Shown here: in pieces, positions 11,796 through 23,540 of the stretch
How the letters are laid out: every line of letters begins with the position of its first letter
Position numbering within the stretch: position 1 is the stretch's first letter
Made by a program: the position numbers and the translations under genes
The notes under the pieces: generated by a model
What the model saw: the letters and a program-made list of their open reading frames with translations, nothing else
Databases searched by the model: none
Told to the model about the DNA's origin: nothing
Assembly (NCBI GenBank): GCA_932521025.1
Contig: OW051470.1
Location: 4,574,501-4,638,500, forward strand
DNA: 64,000 nucleotides
Reading direction: 5' to 3'
Source of the DNA: Oscheius onirici
Lineage: Eukaryota; Nematoda; Chromadorea; Rhabditida; Rhabditidae

Positions 11796-12300
11796 ATGGC
11801 AAATGCCTACTTTATGATTCTTTTGCTCACATGTTTCTTGCGAGTAGAGTCTTGTGAAGACTCCTTATCCAAGTGAGTCCAATTCCAAAGTCAAACTATT
11901 CTCAGCTGTCCATCGTTTGCTGTGAATGGTTTCTGTGACAAGCCATTCTTTTTCAACTTCAAACTTCTTTGTCAGCTAAGCTGTAATCTCTGCAACAGTT
12001 GCGAGGACTACAATCCAATGTAAGTGGCTGTTTTAACTGCAAAAGTTACAATTCAGGTGCCGAATTTGGGCTCGAAACAACTTCTGCAGTAACATCCTCT
12101 TGCGAAGCCAATTACACCAATGCCCGCGTTCCTGCGGATTGTGTGATTTTGGTGAGAATATTCTTCTTATTCAAAACGAGACTATAGGATCTTGTCCGAT
12201 ATACGAACAATACGGACCCTGCAGAACGGGCAGCTCATGTCCAATCGGGTTCGTCTGTGCGAGATTTGCTGTTCCAGGAGCAGTCTGTTGTCCGCTGTGA
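11796..12300 (+). CDS. Small secreted protein: two ShK domains plus CC-type Cys-rich module
   Basis: Four short exons encode about 130 residues. A hydrophobic signal peptide (MANAYFMILLLTCFLRV) is followed by two six-cysteine ShK-type domains with typical endings (QLSCNLC, PRSCGLC). The C-terminal module runs GPCRTGSSC...VC...GAVCCPL. ShK domains are disulfide-rich folds widespread in nematode secreted proteins. The biological role here is unknown. The same GPC...C...C...CC pattern ends the methyltransferase gene at 16147-17331, suggesting a module shared by exon shuffling or convergence. It is transcribed from a TATA-type promoter. Confidence 0.72.
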
Positions 12301-12384
12301 TCTACGCCCTCGGTTCTAACTTCAAAGATACACAAACTCACTCATTTGTTCCCAATAACTGAATAGTCAAGTAATATTTCTTAC

Positions 12385-12860
12385 AACAAGGTTGGCAACG
12401 CCCTTCCAGGGCTAAATTAGAAAGTCATGACTTCGCTCTGTCACGGAGCCCTAGTCGTGGTTTCTTTTTCATTCCTCCTTAGTTACTCTCCTCCAGGCAC
12501 TCTCCCTGCCCCTCCAAAGAAACTACCGAAATTGTATTTGAACCCACCCCCTCCCAAGCCTAAGTTCAAAATGTAGGAGCTGATCAGGTCGCCCGGCCTG
12601 TTCTTAGCTTTAGTGAGTCTCAGTCTTACTGTCCCTTCTTCCCTTGTCACTCTGTTCCAGTCACCCCCTGTCCCTTCAAAGAAGCTATCAAAGTTGTTAG
12701 AACATTTCGTGCACTTGCTTTTCCTGTCGCGACTTGTTAATAACTAATTTGCGCACAAAGCTCCCCTCCTTATCCTCAATTAGAGCTTCAGACACACGCA
12801 GACACACAAACATACAGACTTAGGAGCAATTTAAAATAGATTAGTCTTGACAAGTTTTTA
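12385..12860 (+). repeat. Dispersed repeat R1, near-full copy
   Basis: It begins with a motif close to AAGGTTGGCAACGCCC, whose CCCTTCCAGGG core is palindromic. The middle contains CCTTGTCACTCTGTTCCAG, and the end is GGAGCAATTTAAAATAG. The same three landmarks recur, in both orientations, at about 15505, 23120, 23930, 34945, 43400, 44290, 47775 and 51940. No ORF is present, so it is a non-autonomous interspersed repeat of unknown class. Confidence 0.65.
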
Positions 12861-13780
12861 CATCTGTGCTGACATGTTACCAGGTTTGGCTAAAGTTACC
12901 TAAGTATCCCCCTTAAATCCCTTGACCTGAACCACCTGCAATCCGTTTCTGGGAATTTCCAAAGGTAGAGGCAAGTGATCGCACTTGCGTAATCTACCAA
13001 ATTAACTTGTTTGAAATTGTTACTACTAACTCCCAATTGTAATCTGCGCACATATCCCTCTGATTTATCCTCTCTTATTAAAACGCTAAGGAAGTGTATT
13101 TCGAACTTTTCACTCCCTCTGCACTGTCAAAATGCGAATCTGAGGGCAACTGCTTTATCGAAATTTTGCGAGGAATCCGGCTACCACGTCCGTTTTTCGA
13201 AATAATCCCCTTTTCACAGTTTTCAAGTCCCCCTACAGTTTGGCACTCTGAAGTCGCAGGTAACAAGTTAGAACACCTTATGCATAAGGCGACAACTAAG
13301 TTTTGAACTTGGCAAAAGATGTGGAAAGAGTCTGATTACGTCGTAAGGGTACGAAAAAAGGTACGACGCCGCCAGGCGACGAAGTCGGCTGGTCATCAAT
13401 TAGAGCTTCAGACAGAGCATTTTAAGAAGGACCAACCACTATCCCTCTTATCTTGTACATTCAGGTTGTCCCTCATGTCCCGGTCATTTCATACCGGTCA
13501 CATTATCCGTTTCTTGTACACAAACAAACAGTCACAGAGTCAGCCACAGACACCATAGCGCTTTGCATAGTTTAGTTTTTAAAATGGATAGAGAGAAAAT
13601 TTAGACAAGCCTTCAGAAAAAAACCGTTGAATATTACAATGCCCCCGGGATGACCGCTCTCCTGAAACGTGCGAAGAAGAGCGAGCAAACATGCTGTATA
13701 TTTGGTCAAAGAGTGTGTGTAATCATCTGCTCCGAACATATAAATAGTCGAGAAGGATCGTCAAGGAGTGGTCAGCTGTC
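12861..13780. repeat. Repeat-rich gap before the Sushi/lectin gene (R1 fragment and R2 copy)
   Basis: No gene is seen. Around 13020-13300 are fragments resembling the middle of R1. At about 13339-13600 is a copy of a second repeat (R2): a GGTACGACGCCGCCAGGCGA-type palindromic core followed by AGTCACAGAGTCAGCCACAG. R2-like stretches recur at about 43745-43790 and 54460-55150. A TATA box for the next gene lies at 13739-13744. Confidence 0.5.
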
Positions 13781-15246
13781 ATGTATCCTCTTCTTTTTCT
13801 TCCCACAGTTTTTGCTGCCAGCTGTCTAACTCCCGAGGCTAGAGATGGTAGTCGACTATTGTCTGGTAGTCTAGAAGATTCCCAGACTTTCTCTCCCGGC
13901 GATGCTGTTTTCTTCGAGTGAGATTGTTTCCTTGGTGCATTCCTTTGAATATATATCATAGATGTGTCGACGGAATGTCTGTCCAACCGATGGTTTTCCA
14001 ATATGTTCCCACTCATTCTGGACAGTCGCTCACCTTTTCTCACAAGAGAACTTGTCAAGACGATGGATCGTGGAGCGGAGAACCTTTGATTTGTGGAGCT
14101 AAAGTCGACTATCCATATGTTAGAACTGTGAGTCTGAATACGTATTTTTTATTACAAAAGTGGTTCAGCAATCGGGAACCTGCAATCCAATGAAGGGATC
14201 GTGCAAGAAGGCCACATCTTGGTAATAACCGATCTTTCTTCTATTAACAGTTCTTTCAGGGAAATTTCCTTCGCCGATGCTGTTGACGTAGATACCGTTC
14301 GTTTGTTGCCTCTTCCCGAATACGCCGACGAATACGTTTCATTGAAAAGCATCAAGATGACGGTCGAAATCACTAATTCGACAAGACAGTCTGTCTCTTG
14401 TCCATTCCAAGGAGACTCTATCCGTAGTTCTGTCTGTCGATCCACTGCAGCTGTTCAGGTTAAAATCACTAGTGACATTGCTTTCCTATTTAGCGAACTG
14501 GTCATCATTTCGACCACTCACAGTAAGGTGAAAAGTTATATCCAACAAAAATATTTTAGGGAAGTTCGAAGGTTCTTCAGCCTACTTCTCTCTACAGAAC
14601 TCGTTCGTCTTGAGCGAGACTAAAAAGACATACGATGCTGCCAGGGAAGACTGTGCCCAAATTGGAGGAGAGCTACTCGAAAGTTATACTGATAAAGAGT
14701 GGGATCAGATAGAGGAGGCACTGGAACATCAAGTGTCTGAGAATGAGCCAAGGACTAAGGATCCAATGAAGTACCAAAGAGAACCGAGATGGATTGGTAA
14801 GTCTTTAGATGATTGTAACAATATCAGTTCAGGACTCTCTACGAAGCGTGGAATCTGGAGATGGGAATCAGGAGCTGCATTATCGCGAACAAACCAACCA
14901 AATGTGACATTCAGCGATAGGCCGACTGCTGGTTATTCGGTTACAATTGCCGGAAAGAGCTGGTCTTGGAAGATCGCCCGGCAAAGTGAAGTGAATCTCT
15001 ACGTCTGTCGATTAAGTCGGTCCTTTTTTGTTGGTTTGAAAGCATTATATAGCATCTCCACGTCTGTCCTGTCCATATCCTGGATCTCCTGAAAATGGAT
15101 ACATCGTCATTCATAAGCTGAATTCATTTGTGGCCTACAAATGTGCGAAAGGGTTCGAGTTGGTTGGTCAGGCACGGCGACTCTGTAACCGTGTGACTGG
15201 CGAGTTTGAGCCCGTCCTCCCGAAATGTGTCAAATGGGGATTTTGA
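13781..15246 (+). CDS. Secreted Sushi - C-type-lectin-like - Sushi protein
   Basis: A spliced gene of about 390 residues. A signal peptide (MYPLLFLPTVFAA) is followed by a Sushi/CCP domain (four Cys, ending WSGEPLICG). A middle beta-rich domain with IKMTVEIT comes next, then a C-type-lectin-like domain with YDAAREDCAQIGGELLES and a final Cys in LYVCRL. A second Sushi domain ends EPVLPKCVKWGF. Such combinations occur in secreted or surface proteins that bind glycans or glycoproteins. The calcium-binding EPN/WND motifs of canonical lectins are not obvious, so carbohydrate binding is uncertain. The TATA box lies 42 bp upstream of ATG. The neighbourhood is entirely secreted Cys-rich genes. Confidence 0.75.
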
Positions 15247-16146
15247 ACCCGTTTTCCTTCTGTCTGTACATTTTGTAAATGAATAAATATAAAGGTTTTT
15301 GTCATAATTGTTCCTTTCAACTTTCAGTAGACGACCAGAACTACGCATCTCAAAAAGTTTCTTTGTTTTTGATGATTCGGTTTAAACCTAAAGATTGACA
15401 CTTCTTCGTTTTAGCGAATCACATTGTAATTTTAGATCTCGTGAAAGCATTTGTCAAGTTTTTGTCAAAAACATTGTATTTAATGCATTTCTGAAGAATT
15501 AGGAAAACAAGGTTTGCAACGCCCTTATCAGGGCTAAAGTTAGAAGTTAATTATTTTCACCTATCATTTCACTCTCCAGCGAACCCACAATCTTATTGTC
15601 CCTTTCGTTGTCACACCATTCCAGTCACCCCCAGACCCTCCAAAGAAACTAACAAAGCTGTAAGAACACTTCGCGCACGTGCTTTTCCTGTCTCAACCTG
15701 AGAAAAAATTATTGCGATCCCTTCTTTATCCTCTTATTGTTAGAGCTTCAGACACACGGACACATCACAATCAGCATTGGGTTTGCTGCTACGGCTGGAA
15801 AGATGTCTTCTCCTCGACTCGTGGACTACCAACAACGGTTTCCAGTCGTCTGATTACCTCAGATAGCACTTGTTGCTAACGAGACCCACCCCGTTGTGAT
15901 AGATCAGATGCTGACTTCATTTTATTCTTATCTACAATTGTTTCGAACGTTATCTTTACCGCCTGATAACCCCAGTACGGCCCAAAATGCTACACCGTTT
16001 CCTCGTCATTAGCTTCTTTAAACCAGATTTCAACCAAATTTAAAACAGATTTCAGATACTCGGATTGGGCTTCTGCAGCAGCACCATTTTCGACGACCAG
16101 GACAAACTGAAGTGTTTCAAATTCTGTGGCTTGTGTTTTCAATGAT
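15247..16146. other. Intergenic, with a partial R1 copy at about 15505-15790
   Basis: An R1 fragment starts AAGGTTTGCAACGCCC and continues through the CCTTTCGTTGTCAC landmark. The rest is AT-rich. A minus-strand open frame at 15990-16205 has protein-like composition (FVLVVENGAAAEA, LKSVLNLVEIW) and overlaps the methyltransferase 3' end in another frame. I cannot tell whether it is a decayed exon. Confidence 0.45.
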
Positions 16147-17331
16147 TTATTGAGGTCCCCAGAAGTACGGACAACAGACGGGGCCATTGGAAACGGATCG
16201 TTCACAGATCAAATCTTTTCCTTTACAGTCACTTTCCACTTGACAGGGTCCAAATCCGTTTGTAGAGTTACAAACCTAAAAAGGGTTGAAGAGTAGTCTG
16301 TCTTACCTGGACTACGGTTTGATCCAAGTATCTGTCTATTACTTCCGCTCCATATCTGTCCATACAGTCCTTGTTGATGAAACTGAACTCGGAGGCAACA
16401 CTTCCGTTCAGTTCGAAGTAATATAGGAGATAGCCCCGTCTGATTGTAAGAATAACAAAAAAGAACATAGACATACACAGCTATGGAAGAGATCAGTTTT
16501 CTCATATCTAAAGGACTCCCGTGTGCTTCTAACAATATTAGACAGACTTTGATCTTCTCCAGAAAAACTGGAAGTTGAGCTCTTTCGATGCCTTCCACAT
16601 CCATTTTCAAGATCTCTGCATAAGTATCGCCATTTGCCAGAAACAGATCTTCTGAAAACTACTCCGTATTAAAAAGCTTTTTCACAAACCAATTGTAGAT
16701 TCGGATTTCGAGCTGTTTGTTGTGTTACTGATCATCACTTTGTGGAGTTTTCCATTGATGGCTTTGTACTTGAGCATGGTCTCCAAACGCTGTTGACTCT
16801 GTAAATCAAGCTGAAGGTTCTCAAAAAATTGCTCACCATGTCGTATCCGTAAATTTTACATCTCTTCTCAGTAGCCTGCTGAATTTCAACATCAAAGGAT
16901 ATTTCGTTGTTGAGGCCAAGCGAATAGATGCTACAAGTCTGTTTCTCCATAATAATCATCAACTCACCTGCAGTTTTCAGGTATATTCCAGTAATCACAG
17001 ATATTTTTGCCACCATCGCCAATCGCCCCCATTCTAACCAGATTGGGACAACGAACCTCCGGAACGAGAATCTTGTAAATTTCAAAGTTCATCGAAGTGA
17101 TCTTCTTCAAGGCTTCGATTCGAAGGGGTGACTGCTTTCTATAGAACTTTTGAAGCCTTTGGAAGTCGACCTGAGACTTCTGGCCAATGGATAGAATGGA
17201 CATTGTATAGTTCTTTTGGGGGTATTGAAGCAGGAACCAGCATAAGAAGAGAAGGAAGAGAAGACAAAGGAGAGCTTTGAAAATGATCTGAAAGCTAAAA
17301 CCTCGTATTTTTAACGATTACCTGTCGCATC
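16147..17331 (-). CDS. Membrane-anchored FkbM/METTL24-type methyltransferase with Cys-rich tail
   Basis: The first codons MRQ splice to a hydrophobic anchor (LLCLLFLLFLCWFLL), giving a type II membrane topology. The lumenal part contains RMGAIGDGGKNIC, the SAM-binding-like IYSLGLNNEISFD, and LKMDVEGIERAQL. The last is the FkbM-type acidic DVEG motif. Nematode and METTL24-type proteins with this order are predicted O-methyltransferases of the secretory pathway; the substrate is unknown. The last exon, after TVVQ, encodes a module with GPCQVESDC and GPVCCPYF, unusual for the family and similar to the C-terminus of the gene at 11796-12300. The stop overlaps AATAAA. Exon joins are by eye, and an alternative last frame ends at 16209. 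Confidence 0.68.
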
Positions 17332-17523
17332 AAAATTGAGTGAAAATAGTGGCAATTTGTATCATCGACTATCCACTAGAGCCCTGTCTATCGGCAAACA
17401 ATGGCTGTACAAGCAACCTGACGAGCTCATTTTGTGTTCAGAATTTAGACCAGGTCGTACACATAGGCAGAACGAGTGTAGTGAAAGATGATGAAAGTAG
17501 ACGGATGATAAAAAAAACATTCA

Positions 17524-17562
17524 GATGCACCCGCAATTTTTATTGTCTAGCTGGTCAGGCCA
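17524..17562 (-). promoter_or_regulatory. 3'UTR element GGCCTGACCAGC - AATAAA - TTGCGGGTGCA (ShK gene 1)
   Basis: On the minus strand the order is GGCCTGACCAGC (17562-17550), AATAAA (about 17543-17538) and ATTGCGGGTGCATC (17537-17524). The same trio follows the ShK genes at 24565 and 50721, and a variant follows that at 52608. Confidence 0.7.
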
Positions 17563-17621
17563 CATAAGTGTAATGCTCGTCGATACTAATGCGTCTACTA
17601 CGTCATCTCCAAGTTTCTAAA

Positions 17622-18455
17622 TTATTTTCCAGTGCAGAGTCCGCAGCTTGTTCCACAGTAAGATCTCTTTTGAGCTGTGGTGTAGAAGGTGCTAGTGCAG
17701 AATCCGTTTCTGATCCAGTTGGCACAATTGACGTTAGTGTTTCCACAAGCGGTGGACGATGCAGCAGTTGTGGCAACAGTACTGGAAGATGAGCACAGTC
17801 CACAGGTTCTTTGGCAGTTGGTGGCAACGAATGATTCAAGACCTCTGGTGACGCAAACAGTCGGTTGTGTGGCACAGTCAGGAGCAGCGTCGATGCAACC
17901 TCCGAGAAGACAGAATCCGCAAGTGTTGGGACAGTCCGAGGCAATGATACTTCGCCAATTTGGATCGCGACACATCGTACGTGTCACAGTACCGCAGTTG
18001 ATGCGAGGGTCTGAATAGTTTTTTTTAAGAAAAGAGTTGGTAAGTTACAGGGAGCATTGGTACAAGTGTAGGCCAATGTTTGGCAACAGTAGCCACAATG
18101 AAGAGGGCAGGTAGCAATAGCCATGTCCTTAACATCTTGACTGATCGGGTCCGTCAATGTTCCACTTGTAGTCTAAATAGGAAAAGTCGTCAAACCCCGA
18201 AATGCTTACGAAGCACTTGGCCGGTCTGTCATTAGTACCTCCAGCAGAAGGAAGGGCCGTTCCAACAGGATAGGCGGCAGCGCAAGCAGCTGGACTGTAG
18301 ACATTTTCACAGCCAACAGCATTTGGAGTATACTAAATCCTCCAATTAAAGTTTCTTTCTCAACTTACGGCTCCAGCCATACTGCAATTGGTGTCTGTTT
18401 GAGTGAAGGCTGCTTCAGCAGTGGCGACCAAGAGAAGAGACAGGAGAGCGATCAT
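17622..18455 (-). CDS. Secreted multi-ShK-domain protein 1
   Basis: Four exons, about 235 residues. The order is a signal peptide (MIALLSLLLVATAEA), an N-terminal Cys region (NAVGCENVY...KCF), then four ShK-type six-cysteine segments. These end in HCGYC, TCGFC, TCGLC and, after a Ser/Thr/Ala linker, SCGLCTGK. ShK folds are common in nematode secreted proteins and are often tied to Kv-channel binding or extracellular-matrix and immune roles; no function is proven here. The linker and last ShK share one exon. TATATAAAA lies about 40 bp upstream. Its first half is nearly identical to the gene at 20250, while its linker resembles the gene at 24565, a mosaic pattern. Confidence 0.85.
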
Positions 18456-20249
18456 TGTCGCAACAAGTGAAGATTCAGGTACTCCTCCATGTTTTATATA
18501 GATTCCGAACACTAGAACGCTCCTGATTATACAAGAAGAACAATAGGGCGAAGTTCGACCAGGTTTGTGGAAAAAACGTGGATTAGGAGATGAATGCCAC
18601 ACAAAAGGAATGTTTGTCTTCTGCCCACCATTTCGTTCGTTCATAGAAGAACGGCGTTCAAAAAGTGATTACTGTAGTCCGGTTGGTTCATTTCACGTTC
18701 AAAATTAGGTCTTCACACGTTTCGCTATGCTGTTATCACTCGCTCTTTTTCTCTGCCATTTTCTCAACATATTGCGACATATAGAAAATATATAATTATT
18801 GCAAATGAACTATTACCTCAACATAGTACTGTACTCTTGTCAGTAGTCTTTTTACACAGATTCTTCCAACTGGTTTTCTCGGAGTGTTTTTGTCCTCCTC
18901 AAAGAAATGTGTGTTTCAGGTTCCCACCAGTATTTTCGATCCTTTCTTCGAATGTCTCTTTTACGTTCAGATTATGAGGTTCTAAGGCAAGGTTTTGTTA
19001 GGGAGGTATTGTTGAACATTTTTCCGCATTTTGTGACAAAAACACCGTCAGCAAATATTTTAATAAAGATTGAGAAGACAATAAAGTTTCCAACAAGCAC
19101 CAGCCAAGTTTTTCATATCCTGTCGACTGAGTATGCTTGAACCCTGTAAATGCTGAAGATTACTGTCAAAAGCGAAGTCTTACCGTACACGTTACTTCAG
19201 GTAGCAGCAAGTCTACGGTAGTGCTGCTTTGGACATGCATGGACTTAGGTTGGTTAGAAAATGAGGACAATGTAAGTGACCTGAAAGAATATAGTTTCGA
19301 AGGAGAAACAACGACAGTGATAGTTTTGCAAACAATAGCCTTCCGACCAGCCTTCATTCTCTGTTTTTTTAGTTGTCACAGCTGTGACAAAGCGAGAGAA
19401 TAAAGACACTTGGTTGAGAGTACGGATACAAACCGCGATATTTCAAAAGAATCTTTGAGTCATTTATGTTTTGTAGAAATGCTGAGCTACATTTTCTTGA
19501 TTTTACGACACCCTACGTTAGTCGACAAACTGCTCCCGGTATGCTGTTTCCTACAGTCTACCTTCATTTATTGTTTCTTTCAAAAGCAGATCACCAACAG
19601 AAACAAGCCACATACGCTCCGTCGATAACTACGTTTTTTTCTACGAGCAAATTGTTGTTTAGTCACGTCAATGATTAAGCAGCACATGTGAAGACAGTAT
19701 GTATTTCATTCTTGACAGTAACTACTGGACTGTATTCGATTTCTATGATCGTGTGTTTTAGCATAGAAAGAAGTAAGTATAACATTATAGAATTTTACTC
19801 ACTAAATCTGTTATTTTATGGTGCTCTCTCAGAACTATCACACACTACAGAGGGAACCCAAAGGTAGTCGTTTGATGGAATTCATAGACTATTGTAATCC
19901 CAGGCAGCTATACAAACATGATTGAATAAAAATTTTATCGTTAAAGAACCCCTAGGAGACTACTGTCTTCAATTGTGCTTCCCAAAAGTCGACAAGTTGA
20001 TGATTTCTTGCTGTGAAGATATGAATAAGCGTATTACTGCTTAGTCGCCTGATCCTTCGAAGTGCTGTGTTTTCTGAAGCTGAGTCTAGAAGAAACGTTC
20101 TATAAAAAGATGATGTGAGCATCTGGAAGAGTGCCACAAAGTTTGTACCGTAATACAAAAGATTTAGTAAAGAAAATAGTATATTTAGCTGGTCAGGCCA
20201 CTGCTCGAAGCATCTATCCTACAATACATAACAACTGAGTAGATATTGG
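18456..20249. other. Intergenic between ShK genes 1 and 2
   Basis: About 1.8 kb with no convincing gene. Short open frames on both strands lack domains and splice logic. A TATATAAAA for gene 1 lies at 18492-18500. The GGCCTGACCAGCT element of gene 2 lies at 20187-20200. Confidence 0.5.
20187..20200 (-). promoter_or_regulatory. 3'UTR element GGCCTGACCAGC (ShK gene 2)
   Basis: Minus strand TGGCCTGACCAGCT, 50-63 bp after the stop of the gene at 20250-21096. The downstream TTGCGGGTGCA element is not visible at this gene. Confidence 0.6.
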
Positions 20250-21096
20250 TTATTTTCCAGTGCAAAGGCCGCAGCTTGTTCCACAGTAGGATCTCTTTTG
20301 AGCTGTGGTGTAGAAGGTGCTGTTGCAGAAACCGTTTCTAACCCAGCTTGCACAATTGGCGTTGTTGTTTCCACAAGTAGTGCTACCTGTGCCCGTGGTT
20401 GTAGCCGATGAGCTGGTCGTGGAAGAGGAAGAGCAAAGACCACAGGTTCTTTGACAATTGGTAGCGACGAAAGTCTCGAGACCACGAGTAACACAAATTG
20501 AGGGATTTGCTCCACAGTCAGGAGCAGCGTCGATGCATCCTCCGAGAAGACAAAATCCACACGTGTTGGGACAGTCCGAGGCAATGACTGTTCTCCACAA
20601 GGCACTGCTGCACATCGTACGTGTCACAGTACCGCAGTTGATGCGAGGGTCTGAATAGTTTTTTTTAAGAAAAGAGTTGGTAAGTTACAGGGAGCATTGG
20701 TACAAGTGTAGGCCAATGTTTGGCAACAGTAGCCACACTGAAGAGGGCAGGTAGCAATAGCCATGTCCTTAATATCTTGACTGATCGGGTCCGTCAATGT
20801 TCCACTTGTCTAAATAGGAAAAGTCGTCAAACCCCGAAATGCTTACGAAGCACTTGACCGGTCTGTCTTCAGTACCTCCAGCAGAAGGAAGGGCCGTTCC
20901 AACAGGATAGGCGGCAGCGCAAGCAGCTGGACTGTAGACATTTTCGCATCCGACGGCACTCGGTGTATACTGAATTCATTGATCATTGTTTTCTTTTTAA
21001 ACTCACAGCTCCAGCCACACTGCAGTTGGTATCCGTTTGCGTAAAGGCAGCTTCGAATGATGGAAGCAAGACGAGAAGGGAGAAGAGGACGAACAT
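20250..21096 (-). CDS. Secreted multi-ShK-domain protein 2
   Basis: Same architecture as protein 1: a signal peptide beginning MFVLFSLLVLLPSFEA, an N-terminal Cys region and four ShK segments ending in SCGLCTGK. There are three introns of 40-60 bp. The first three exons are almost base-identical to gene 1, including part of the introns, except for a 3-bp difference at the exon 3 start (one Thr fewer). The C-terminal linker differs (Thr/Gly/Ser-rich). That contrast between a near-identical front and a divergent back suggests gene conversion rather than a simple recent duplication. CTATAAAA lies at about 21131-21138, about 40 bp upstream of ATG. Confidence 0.85.
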
Positions 21097-21385
21097 GTTC
21101 CTGATGATATTATCCGAAAAACGAATGAGTTTTTATAGTCGATGTTACACATTGTCTGATGAGCCTTGTCAAACAATAAAATAATGGAGGACAAAGAAAC
21201 AGCGTGTTCGAACAGCTATTCGTTTTCGTTGACAAATAGAGCGGAATACACTCAATTACAACGGGCACAATTACACGCTTTGGACTGTAGTAGAAATGTA
21301 TTTAGAATCACATTTTTGTAATTGCAAGAGCATCTTAGAAGTGACGGTAAGGGTGTACATTTTCAGAGAATAAAAAAAGATATTC

Positions 21386-22334
21386 GAGTTGAGAAATGCG
21401 TTTATTGGTTGGTTGGTCAGACGACAGACTAAACCTAGCTAATAAGTTAGTGCCTCGAAGTTTTCTGAGTTATTTGCCGGTGCAGAGTCCACAACTGGTA
21501 CCGCAGTAGGATCTCTTTTGAGCTGTGGTGTAGAAAGTGCTCGTGCAGAAACCGTTTCGAACCCAGTTGGCACAATTGACGTTGTTGTTTCCGCACGTGG
21601 TTGACGTGGCTGACGATCCAGTTGTTGTGGCTGCTGTGGTCGAAGAAGAGCAGAGACCACAAGTTCTTCTACAGTTGACATTGGCGAAAGAAGGAATTGT
21701 GTAGCAGATAGTTGGTTGAGTAGCACAATCGGGAGCAGCATCGATACATCCTCCGAGAGTACAGAATCCACACATGTTGGGACAATCGGAGGCAATGGTC
21801 TCACGCCAAAGTGGACTGAGACACATCGAGTTAGTGACCGAGTTGCAGTTGATACGTGGGACTGATAGGTTATGAATTTAAATCAGAAAACAAGACTCAC
21901 TGGGAGCATTAGTGCAACTGTACTCGTCGGTCAGACAGCAATAGCCACAGTATTGGGGACAGTCCTCTGTGGCTCTCGTCTGGACGTCAACACTGAACGT
22001 GTCAGTAGGCGCCTAGAAAGAAAGGTCATTCAAGTCCATTTGAATGAACACCTGGAAACAATTGGCAGATCTGGTGGCTGGGTCGGCGTTAGCAACCACA
22101 GCTGCATTCGTTCCGGCGCCGTACATTCCCATACAGACTTGGTTTGAAAACTTGTTCTGGCAGATGGTAGCTGCGGGAGTAAGAGCCAAGGCGCTCGTAG
22201 TCGCAGACTAAATTCTCTTAGTTCAGAGCCGAATCGGACAACTCACGTAAGCAGAACAGTTGGCGTCAGTTAGAGCGCCTGAGGCTGAGCCGACGAAGGA
22301 GAGGTAGAAGAACAGATGGATCATGCTGACGAGT
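21386..22334 (-). repeat. Donor/acceptor tract A of converted inverted pair
   Basis: This segment, covering one whole ShK gene and its introns, is nearly identical to the reverse complement of 27989-28936. Similarity drops sharply at both ends. Upstream of the tract the two promoters are still recognisably homologous but clearly diverged. Confidence 0.85.
21470..22324 (-). CDS. Secreted multi-ShK-domain protein 3
   Basis: Signal peptide MIHLFFYLSFVGSASG followed by LTDANCSAY. The next exon has a small Cys region ending NCFQ, and then come ShK segments ending YCGYC, MCGFC, TCGLC and SCGLCTGK. Three introns. The Ser/Thr linker is SSSTTAATTTGSS-like. The stop is followed by a degenerate 3'UTR element (CGTCTGACCAACC, 21411-21423) and AATAAA. 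CTATAAAA lies about 40 bp upstream of ATG. An almost identical inverted copy exists at 27999-28853, differing mainly in a patch near the C-terminus (KRSYCG versus KMSYCG, with many silent changes). Confidence 0.87.
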
Positions 22335-23111
22335 GTGTTCGAAAGTGGGAACGCTCGGATTTTATAGAGGAGGAAACAATACACGAACATGTGTTCGGCA
22401 AATAGAGTTTTTTTGCAGATTGTAATGAGCCCAATGTGTGTTCTGTTGAAACAAAAAGGACAGTGTACTATGCAATGGCGAAATGAACGCCTGGTCGAGA
22501 TGTGTTCGTGCTCATTGTCAGCCATGAAACAGTTATCCGTTTTTAATTTTTATTCAATAAACATTTCTAATGCGTTAATGGCGCAGCTACTGGGGACGTT
22601 GGCTAAATTTGCCTATGTTGAACTTTGTCTAATGAGTAACTTTTTGTGATAAATTTCGACGACAGTTTAGAACGCAAAAATATTCTATTTTTGGAGCACA
22701 TATTGTATTGCGGAATCTGATCCATTGATGGATAAATTGAGACGAGGAGCACAAGGGGAACAGAAGAAAAATTGAAATAAGAGAATCTTTGAAATAGTCT
22801 ACATCATTCTGACACTCCAGTGATACAACATTATACCGTATAGTTTTCTGCTGACTTTCTTCAAAACATGGCGAAATGAACTTTCTGTCTTTATCATCAA
22901 CAGCCACGACACTCAACTGCACATCCTACAAGCACAATTTTCTAGACGTGTGAAACACATGTCAAGAGTTGTCTCTAGATAAACTTAGAAATTTTATTTG
23001 CCAAGTCTAACAAAGATCGGAGGTAGACTATATCGGACAATTTGAGGGATTGTCAAAAACAGTGCAATCTTATTTGTTCCGATGGAGCGCTGGCGTCTCG
23101 TCAGAACACTT
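22335..23111. other. Intergenic upstream of ShK gene 3
   Basis: The promoter of gene 3 (CTATAAA at 22361-22367) is followed by AT-rich sequence. An open frame at 22629-22922 (minus) has no domain and no splice context, and I do not call it a gene. Confidence 0.45.
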
Positions 23112-23440
23112 CCATTTCATAGACAAGGTTAGATAAGCCCTTCCAGGGCTTAGCTAACCTTGTCTATGAAATGAAAAACCTTGTCCCTTATAAATATACC
23201 ACTTCACTCCGTCGCGGAGCCACATATTCTTTCATTCTCCCCTTGTCACTCTGTTCACAGTCCCAGCCTTTCCAAAACTACCAAAATCGTAAGAAGTTAG
23301 CACATTGCTTTCTCTGCTTCGACTTGCTACAAAAGAACAACTTTGTCGGATCTTCACAAATTACCCTTACTATTGCCCTTCAAGTCTTCCCACACGCACA
23401 GAGACGCGAGAGCATTTTAAAAAGGATCTTGTTTAAGTAT
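23112..23440 (+). repeat. R1 copy headed by a perfect-looking hairpin
   Basis: Bases 23112-23176 form a hairpin. CATTTCATAGACAAGGTTAG pairs with its complement around the CCCTTCCAGGG core. The R1 middle (TTGTCACTCTGTTC) follows. This looks like the end-structure of R1 in duplicated or inverted form. Confidence 0.6.
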
Positions 23441-23540
23441 CTAGTCATAGTCATTGGCTATTGCTGTCAATAAACGTTCATTTCATCTAACTGTTTGAGA
23501 ATCCAGTTTTCATGCTTGAAAGGCGTGTGCTTGACAGGGC

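Noticed and set aside
15990-16205. Terminal exon of the methyltransferase in the protein-like alternative frame
   Set aside because: No splice donor/acceptor pair joins it cleanly, while the Cys-rich frame joins in phase and ends next to AATAAA; left as a note only.
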